Shown: in pieces, positions 55,938 through 64,000 of the stretch
Position numbering within the stretch: position 1 is the stretch's first letter
Layout of the letters: every line of letters begins with the position of its first letter
Source of the DNA: Ottelia alismoides
Lineage: Eukaryota > Streptophyta > Magnoliopsida > Alismatales > Hydrocharitaceae
Assembly (NCBI GenBank): GCA_037367405.1
Contig: JAZKJV010006036.1
Location: 1 to 64,000 of the forward strand
Direction of reading: 5' to 3'
Length of the DNA stretch: 64,000 nt
Translations under genes and position numbers: made by a program
The notes under the pieces: generated by a model
What the model was told of the DNA's origin: nothing
Seen by the model: the letters and a program-made list of their open reading frames with translations, nothing else
Databases searched by the model: none

Positions 55938-58697
55938 TGATAAACCTGAATTTTAGCCCTTTAATATTGTGGATTCAGCATTATGGTGTCATTGCAGCTG
56001 GGCTGAATTAGGTCGATCAAAGACCATCTAATTTGGATATTTCAATAAAATCATATGGGTCATAAATTTATTTTACTTGGTAAGTAACCAAGGTCGAACT
56101 CGGGACACGAGCCTCTCTCATGATATTCAGACTCTTATTCATTAATTAAGTGTTGAGTTAGAGAACAATAGGTCAAACAATGCACGAAGACAAGACAATG
56201 CATTAAACAAATGTAAAACAGGCATTTTTTTATTTTATTTTTATTCATGCAATTAGATGCAATGAAATGCAACACAAAAATACCCAAACTACACAAATAC
56301 TTGAGCTATTAAAAAAATCAAATCAGGGTCAAATAATAAAGCTCTCTTCATTTATGTAAAAATCAGGCATGAGAAACATATAAATCAAGCACTTAGACAA
56401 TAAAATAATACATTAAATTAGTGTCAAATCTGAAAGACAAGCATGCCATAAAGAAGACAATTAAAAGAGCTTCAAAACACCACTGAAATCAACTCAATCG
56501 GAGCTAGGATGCTCTAGATATACAGGAGTGAAGCCAGGGGCATAAATGCAAGAAAACATAAAAGATAACTAGCAAACAGGTCCCTAGGAGGGACTAAAAT
56601 GCAATTAAAAATAAGTTCAGGACCTTCCCTATAAATATCCCACACGCGCGAGGGCATATTTGCAATTATTAAAATCCGCGAGGGTAAAAATGCATATAAC
56701 CCCAGGCGTGCGTGTATGGCGCGTAGTCGCAGGACCTATCTGCAATTCTGAAGAAGTTCGTGGGCCTCTGTGAAATTTTCCCAGATTGCACGTGCGTGGC
56801 ACGTGTTCTCCAGGCTCGGGAGACACTGAGGCTCGGAGCAGGGTTGGTGCAGCTTCGGCAGGCTCGGAATGCACGAGCCTCTAGGCATGGACTCGTATGA
56901 GGCTCGGTGTAGGCTCGGAAGGCACGAGCCTGGAGGATCGGGGACTAAGGCTCGGTGCAACCCTGGCTCTGACATGTGGTTGATCGTTGACCATCCGATC
57001 AATGAGATCGGGTGGCTGCTGTACGCTCCTGGAGAAATGACACGGCCGCTTCTGTGCCGTTGGATGAGTGCCTGAGAGGAACATCCAATGGCATCTGCTC
57101 CTTCATCCTCCTCCGCTAAGTGGCGATGGGTTCTGGCCTCTGACGAATGGCTCCGAGCTCCACCTCCCTTTCTAGGCCACGCTGCCTCTCCCCGGAGCTC
57201 CTTTGAAGGTGGGCGAGGTCGCTGGAGCTCGTGAGAATCCGTAGCGCGATCCAGAGGTAGTCAAACATGTCTGGTCGAAGGAGATGAAGCTGCTCAAGAT
57301 CTCGCCGGCGAGACCTCCGACCATTGAGAACGCAAGTACCTGCATGGTTAATTACATAGGTGAAGCGTGCGGTTCGAGGGGTTTGTGCGAGATGGGGTGA
57401 GGTGAAGAGCTTCTGTGAGCGTAGAAGGCGGCTGCTCGGAGCTCCTCTGTCATGGAAGGCGGAGGAGATGAGTCAGAGATGATCTGGCGTATGAAGGAAG
57501 AAGAGAGTGATCGGAGGCGTGCGCGTGGGAGGTGGAGTTATGGTGAATCGAACGAAGGGGGTAATGGAGAGCGTAAATGTATGTGAGGAGCTAATTAATT
57601 CAGTAAAATCTGAAGAAAAATGCAAGGACGAGAACGGAGAAGCTTACCTGAACAATGGCGGAGCGGAGGCCTAGGCTGAGCATCGTGTAGATGCCCGGGG
57701 TCGTCGCACGTCGAGGGCGGCTATTCCTCGGAGCTCGAGCGGGGCTGAGCCACCGCATCGCCACCATGACCGGCGGCGGGTATCACCGAGGGCGCAGGTC
57801 GTCATCGCTCTATCCTAGCCCCTCCCCCTGTCACAGGGAGGAGGAGGGCTGGACCTCGCCCCTCGTGAAGGTGGACGACGTCATCTGGTGGAGGAGACGA
57901 CGTATTTGAAGGTGGGGAGATTGTAGTTTCAGAGGTGGTGTTCGTGACTTAAATGGGCGATATGGAGCGAACTGAGAGATGTCGTGGAGTGCGTGACGAC
58001 TGGCGAAGTGAAGGATGAGTGAGCTCGCCACGTGTCAGCAATTGACGCGGCACTGGCAGGCGGTCCAGATCGCATATGGAAAGAGATCGGAGGGTTGAAA
58101 TCGCGGTGGAAGTATGTGGTGGAGATCTAAGCTCCAGAAGATGATCGGACGGTGGAGGATACGACGTGTGGCGAAAGGAGGGAAAGGTGCTATGCTAGCG
58201 GATGGCAGTGATGAGGTCAGGAGCTTGATCGGAAGGCTGATATTGAATGCGGGATGGACGGTGGTGATTAAGGCACCCAGGCCTTCATCCGACGGTGGCT
58301 GGGCGCGGGCGGCGTGGTGCGAAGAGATGCGGCCACATGGCTCAACCAGAATGAGCCACGTGGCCCAATCAAATTATTAGAAGTTAGAAAGTGACCTTTG
58401 AGGGGTCAAATGGCCGAATTTGGAAAAACTCAAAACATGAAAGTTGTAGATCTCATCGAGATCTACAAGTTTCATGTTGAACAAAAATGGAGTTGAGGTC
58501 ATTTGAAGACACAAAATATTTTTGAGGGTATTTTTAAGGTTAAAAACACCACGGGTTTTAATTTTGCTATTTTTTGTGGTTTTTAATTTATTCAAAGACT
58601 CTGATAATTATAAGGATTTTATCTGGTTTTTATTGAGACACATTTAAGCAAGGGCGTTAAAATATGTAAATTAAGATGATGAAATCGAGTTTCATCA
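55938..58697 (-). mobile_element. 3' LTR (2760 bp) of a minus-strand Athila-like element
   Basis: Minus-strand start TGATGAAACTCGATTTCATC at 58697 and end ...GGTTTATCA at 55938. It is nearly identical over its length to 61868-64000, apart from scattered substitutions and small indels. The middle is GC-rich (56640-58330) and contains the GGCTCGG repeats; the ends are AT-rich, the same layout as LTR A and B. The open frames inside (for example 57691-57909 and its partner at 63409-63813) appear in both LTRs and have no domain. Confidence 0.85.
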
Positions 58698-58711
58698 CCC
58701 CCCTATACTTA
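58698..58711 (-). promoter_or_regulatory. Polypurine tract, minus strand
   Basis: Minus-strand GTTTAAGTATAGGGGGG directly before the LTR start. It has the same core as the plus-strand tracts at 1621-1636 and 3182-3198. Confidence 0.85.
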
Positions 58712-61700
58712 AACTATGCTCGTCCCCGAGCATCAAAGAGAATGAATGAACTGAATTAACCCCCTTGTGCATGTGAGTACATGATCCAATCTATTCAAGT
58801 CCACTCAACTTTAGAGGTCCAAAATTTTAGAGTTCAACCCAGCCTTAATCAAGAGGCACCTAATTCCCCTAATTATCCAGACTCTCTCTGATGTACATAT
58901 AGACTAAGGGTATGACATTTAGTGTTGACTGTGTTCACGAGAGTCGAGTCAAAACGTCACTCAAGGTCTTGGTCCAAGAAATTCTCCTAAGGATCCAATC
59001 CTCAACACTAGGGAATAAATCAAATCTTGCGTTCAGTCCACCGTCTCTTTAGTTGTATACTTAAAAATGTAGATGGAAGGCCAGTAATGGAGGGCATGGG
59101 ATTGTGTCATTTCTTCTCTCCCCCTCATTGGAAAAAGGATCCTCTCTTAGTGCCTTATTACGCAACACATTTTTTTGGGGTAGATCAATGCATCCGTCAA
59201 GAGAAGTTGGAGTCGTCTGCACTTGTTTTTCTGGGAATACACCGAGATGTGTCTTTTTTGAGTACATATCGTACCTTCTACACCCATACTTGTAGCATTT
59301 ACGATGCAGAGCCCTTTTTTGGTGCAAGCCCGACTCCTGTCCTAATAGCGGTGGTCAAGTGGACACTTTGAAATGGTTGGGAGCGCTCGTCTTTGGTGGA
59401 AGCTCTTTGATATTTGACTTTGTGGAATGAGAGCTTTTCTTCGATATTTCATTGATTTGTAATATTTTTTGGCTAGCTCCACTACTTTTACCAAGAGTTG
59501 GCGCACACTGATCAACATTTTTTTATTTATTTCACACCATGGCATTTAGGTCAATGTCAAGAGATTAGTATAAGAATCAAGTTCTCATACTGGCTAAAGT
59601 TGCTGACACTCAGGTTTCATGAAGCCTCCAGAGATTTTATCCCATCCTCGAGCATCATTAGATCAAGTCCAGACTCGAATCCCTCATCCCAGTCTCTCAA
59701 ATGAAGAGTCAACTCATCTCATCGAAACCACAGTCGTGCATGTGATGTGCTGATCATATCTTAATGGTCTGAGACTAAGCATGAAATATAGCATGCAAAT
59801 CTAGAAATCTAGGGGAATGTGGATGATTAAGTCTAAGACCCTGATGGTTAAGGCTGGTTAACCTAAAATCTCAAGTCCTCATAAAATCAAGTTTTCTTGA
59901 ACATTTCAGATCCTGGGTGGAAGTGTGAATGTAGAGGATTAATCCAACTCCTTCATTCAAAAACACATGATTTTTTTGAAGACTTTAAAAATCAATATGA
60001 CTGCCTAAACTCAAATGAGTAGATGCATCTGCGTTCAGCCAGTATAGGTGTAAGTACAAGCTGAAGCCCGTTGCTTGAGGACGGAGCCTTGCGCGATGTC
60101 CTCTAAACCACCTACTCTGCTAAGGGCGAACCCTCACTGAACGCTGCTATTAATTTGGGCTTAGTAGTCACTAATGATTCTTAAAGAATTTTGAGTTTTC
60201 TCATTTTTATGGAATTTTAATTAAAAGTTAGAACACTGGTTAGACTCAACTTTCCTTGAAAATAAAAACAAGATTTCTAAACCATGTCACACAAATAAAG
60301 ATTTTCAAAATATTTTCAAAAGATTTTTCAAAATAAGGGAAACTCATTTTTCAAATCATTTTCAAAAAAAAATAGTGTAATATAATATAGAAAAGCCTTG
60401 AAAACCACTGAGTTCTTAGTTCAAAGGATTTTACTTTAGCCAAAAAGTTTTAAATTTTTCAAAATTTTCAGATTATAGTTAAACTAAATATACTGTATAC
60501 TCGGTATACCCCCCTATACTTAAACTTTGCTATGTCCTCATAACACTAGATGATACAAGTCCATAGGTCCATTTAAATATAGAGAAATATACGGGAACTA
60601 AGGAGGGTCCCCCTATACTTAGGTTAGAAATATTTCTAACCTAAGTATAAAGGCAAGGAAAGATGAATAGCGAAAATCGCAGGGACTTGGGTCCCCCCTA
60701 TACTTAGGCTGAGAGTAGCCTATGTATAAAGATGGAGATTTGATGATGAGATGGATCCGAGGTGAACGAAGAAGATGGATGGATATACAAATGAGTGGGG
60801 ATGAATCTGCGGAGATTAATGGAGTGTCTAAGGCTCTGGGGAGGGTATCGGAGCAAACATGGCTCAGACAAGCATACAACAAACTTCAATTTCACCAACT
60901 CACACACATGAAACCAACAGATGTTGGTTTTTTATCTTGTCGGTTTTATTGGTGATTAAAACATTCTATCGTTACGCAGAAAAAGGTGTTAAGTAAAAAT
61001 CAACTGCGTAAACGAGGGTGTTGTTCTCCCAAAATAATATTTTACTCCATTTTAGGTTGACTTCAAGTAACAGTCCCAATTATTTTGCTTAAGGTTGTCA
61101 CTGAATTAATGTGAGCACATAAATCAAGCAATCATCGTCTACCGTTCATTCACATTTTCCATTAACCTAGGTGATCAAGGTAGGAGGGAAAATCGAGAAA
61201 AACCACATACTCGATAAAAAACATGATCTAGGCTAAGCGAGAAATCATGCAGTGCCTTAGCAAAAATACGTGAAAACTCGGACTGATTTTAAAAAAACAA
61301 AATGATATGTATGCAAGTCGATCAAAAGCCGCATCTAACATGCTTCTATTAATGAGGAAGAATGTCTTTTAAATTTGGCTAAGTGAAGCGAGGCTATGTG
61401 CGTCTTGGATTAATGTGTGTCCTACCTACAAGCAAACACGTGAAAAATGAATGATGAAATGCACTCGAAGAGCCGCGTGCCTGGTCCTAAGTCGACACTC
61501 AAGTGGGGACGATCCCCACACAACCACATATATTCGTTCGTTTACAATCGCGAGTCTTCGATCGAAAACCGTTGTAAAGACGTTTATTACATGATAAAAT
61601 GATATGCAAAATGTCATTTTTTCTTTCTTTTCGACTTGCTCCAAGCATGCTTTTGCGGCTCCTCGCAACGGGAAGCACCTGCTCCTCGCCTCCTTGAACA

Positions 61701-61846
61701 CCAAGGGCCCTGCATGAAAGCAAAAGTTAGAGATCAATTAAAAAGAAAAAATTTTGCAATGCAAGATAGATGAACAAATTGACCTATATAAAATAAACAC
61801 TTAATTAAATAATAAAAAATCCAAATAATACAAGAAATGAGTCGTG
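58712..61846 (-). mobile_element. Internal region without pol (non-autonomous element)
   Basis: About 3.1 kb between PPT and PBS. No gag or pol motif is seen on the minus strand, so the element would need proteins from a relative such as the one at the left end. It contains the hairpin modules at 60609-60728 and a half module at 60509-60525. An antisense open frame of 114 codons at 59027-59371 has no recognisable domain. Size and emptiness fit a LARD-type derivative of the Athila-like family. Confidence 0.75.
60509..60728 (-). repeat. Stem-loop plus G-run modules, minus strand
   Basis: Stem a: 60699-60710 with 60717-60728 (12 bp, one mismatch), C-run 60693-60698 (G6 on minus). Stem b: 60614-60630 with 60633-60649, a perfect 17-bp stem with a 2-base loop, C5 at 60609-60613. 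Half module: C6 at 60509-60514 next to TATACTTAAAC. Order in the element sense (full, full, half, then PPT) mirrors 1281-1636 on the plus strand. Confidence 0.85.
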
Positions 61847-61864
61847 TCCCCGACAACATCGCCA
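61847..61864 (-). promoter_or_regulatory. Primer-binding site, minus strand
   Basis: Minus-strand TGGCGATGTTGTCGGGGA, three bases after the LTR end ...TGTATCA. It differs in a few positions from the TGGCGCCGTTGCCGGGGA site common in Athila/Tat elements. It fixes the right-hand LTR as the 5' LTR. Confidence 0.8.
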
Positions 61865-61867
61865 TTT

Positions 61868-64000
61868 GATACATGAATTTTAGCCCTTTAATAGTGTGGA
61901 TTCAGCACTAGGGTGCCATTGCAACCGGGCTGAATTATGTCAGTCAAAGACCATCTAATTTGGATATTTCAATAAAATCAGATGGTCTTAAATTTATTTT
62001 ACTTGGTAAGTAATCAAGGTCGAACTCAGGGACACGAGCCTCTCTCATGATATTCAGACTCCTATTCATTAATTAAGTGTTGAGTTAGAGAACAATAGGT
62101 CAAACAATTCCCAAAGACAAGACAATGCATCAAACAAATGTAAAACATGCATTTTTTTTATTTTATTTTTATCCATGCAATCAGATGCAATGAAATGCAA
62201 CACAAAAATGCCCAAACTACACAAATACTTGAGCTTTTAAAAAAATTAAATTAGGGTCAAATAATAAAGCTCTCTTCATTCATGTAAAAATCAGGCATGA
62301 GAAACATATAAATCAAGACACTTAGACTATAAAATAATACATTAAATTTCTTAGTGTCAAATCTGAAAGACAAGCATACCATAAAGAAGACAATTAAAAG
62401 AGCTTCAAAACGCCACTGAAATCAATTCAATCGGAGCTGGGATGCTCAAGATATACACGATGAAGACAGGGGCATAAATGCAAGAAAATATAAAAGATAA
62501 CTAGCAAACAGGTCCCTGGGAGGGACTAAAATACAATTAAAAATAAGATCAGTTGTAAATATCCCACACGTGGGGGCATATTTGCAATTATTAAAACCCA
62601 CGAGGGTAAAAATGCAAATAGTCCCAGGCGCGCGTGTATGGCGCGTGGTTGCAGGACCTATCTACCATTTTGAAGAAGTTTGCGGGCCTCTGTGAAATTT
62701 TCCCAGATTGCACGTGCGTGGCACGTGCTCTCCAGGCTCGGGAGACGCTGAGGCTCGGAGGAGGGTCGGTGCAGCTTCGGCCAGGCTCGGAATGCACGAG
62801 CCTCCAGGCATGGACTCGTATAAGGCTCGGTGTAGACTCGGAAGGCACGAGCCTAGAGGATCGGGGAATGAGGCTCGGGGCAGCCCTGGCTCTGACACGT
62901 GGCCGATCGTTGACCATCCGATCAATGAGATCGGGTGGCTGTTGTACGCTCCTGGAGAAATGACACGGCCGCTTCTGTGCCGTTGGATGAGTGACTGAGA
63001 GGAACATCCAACGGCATCTGCTCCTTCATCCTCCTCCGCTAAGTGGCGGTGGGTTCTGGCCTCCGGCGAATGGCTCCGAGCTCCACCTCCCTATCTAGGC
63101 CATGTTGCCTCTCCCCGGAGCTCCTTTGAAGGTGGGTGAGGTCGTTGGAGTTCGTGGGAATCCGTAGCGCGATCCAGAGGTAGTCAAACATGTCTGGTCG
63201 AAGGAGATGAAGCTGCTCAAGATCTCGCCGGTGAGACCTCTGACCATTGAGAACGCAAGTACCTGCATGGTTTGTGGTTCGAGGGGTTTGTGCGAGATGG
63301 GGTGAGGTGAAGAGCTTCTGTGAGCATAGAAGGTTGTTCGGAGCTCCTCCGTCGTGGAAGGCGGAGGAGATGAGTCGGAGATGATCTGGGGTATGAAGGA
63401 GGAAGAGAGTGATCGGAGGCGTGTGCGTGGGAGGTAGAGTTGTGGTGAATCGAACGAAGGGGGTAATGGAGAGCGTAAATGAATGCGAGGAGCTAATTAA
63501 TTCAGTAAAATCTGAAGAAAAATGCAAGGACGAGAACGGAGAAGCTTACTTGAATAATGGCGGAGCGGAGGCTTGGGTTGAGCATCGTGTAGATGCCCAG
63601 GGTCGTTGCACGCGAGGGCGGCTATTCGTCGGAGCTCGAGCGGGGCTGAGCCACCGTATCACCACCATGACCGGCGGCGGGTCTCACCGAGGGCGCAGGT
63701 CGTCGTCGCTCTATCCTTGCCCCTCCCCCTATCACAGGGAGGAGGAGGAGGGCTGGGCCTCGCCCCTCGTGAAGTTGGACGACGTCATCTGGTGGAGGAG
63801 ACGACGTATTTGAAGGTGGGGAGATGGCAGTTTCAGAGGTGGTGTTCGTGACTTAAGTGGGTGATATGGAGCGAACTGAGAGATGTCGTGGAGTGCGTGG
63901 CGACTGGCGAAGCTGAAGGATGAGTGAGCTCGCCACATGTCATGCAATTGAGGCGACGCTGGCGGGCGGTCCAGATCGCATCTGGAAAGTGATCGGAGGG
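61868..64000 (-). mobile_element. 5' LTR of the minus-strand element (window-truncated)
   Basis: Starts (element 3' side) at 61868 and runs to the window end, parallel to 55938 onward. Differences from the other LTR are scattered (several in the first 90 bp, fewer later), which implies a not very recent insertion. By comparison about 630 bp should lie beyond the window. Confidence 0.85.

Noticed and set aside
57691..57909. Open frame duplicated at 63409-63813
   Set aside because: It lies in both LTRs of one element; the duplication is explained by LTR pairing and the translation has no domain.
59027..59371. 114-codon plus-strand frame inside the minus-strand element
   Set aside because: Antisense to the element, no known domain, and no other support; noted only in the internal-region entry.

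Overview
This window looks like nuclear DNA of a flowering plant. It is AT-rich and intergenic over most of its length, carries an intron-style splice acceptor and donor, one CC-NB-LRR resistance-gene homologue of plant type, and many layered plant retroelements (Athila-lineage Ty3/gypsy, Ty1/copia, plant LINEs, an Au-type SINE, TRIM-like elements) and MITEs. A monocot is my weak guess from the style of the CC-NB-LRR and of the repeats; the sequence alone does not settle the species. I see no rRNA, tRNA, CRISPR, organellar or bacterial gene.

Left third (1-13351): the integrase end of an Athila-like pol, followed by three hairpins that each end in a G-run, a non-coding spacer and a long LTR. 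A second, diverged spacer-plus-LTR block follows. 13352-17200 is mostly AT-rich intergenic DNA with small transposon remnants, including a MITE with a 9-bp target duplication.

17265-21145 is a CC-NB-LRR pseudogene. It has a 2-bp frameshift in the coiled coil, an 858-bp retroelement with inverted LTRs (5-bp target duplication GTATC) in the NB-ARC domain, a ~119-bp MITE in the LRRs and a late nonsense codon. Removing each insertion with one target copy restores reading across that site. A relic of the 3' end of a second copy lies near 23.0 kb.

21.2-36.8 kb is repeat-rich: a Helitron-like end, a truncated SINE, a TRIM, a long-terminal-inverted-repeat element with GC-rich cargo, and a striking tandem array of about ten palindromic MITE units embedded in TA microsatellite (30.1-34.1 kb). 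A related unit at 40.3 kb has a clear 9-bp duplication, pointing to the Mutator superfamily.

36.9-53.6 kb may be a host locus whose exon-like pieces (37775-37846 and 52715-52867) are separated by ~15 kb of nested transposons: a decayed copia element holding a solo Athila LTR that itself holds a MITE, then a cluster of LINE fragments in both orientations. Joining these two exons directly does not keep frame, so the link is tentative.

53.6-64 kb holds a copia 3' end, a minus-strand LINE interrupted at 55937, and the interrupting element: a minus-strand, coding-empty Athila-like retrotransposon with 2.76-kb LTRs, PBS and PPT, whose 5' LTR runs off the window. It repeats the hairpin-plus-G-run layout seen at the left end, which is the most suggestive conserved non-coding structure here.
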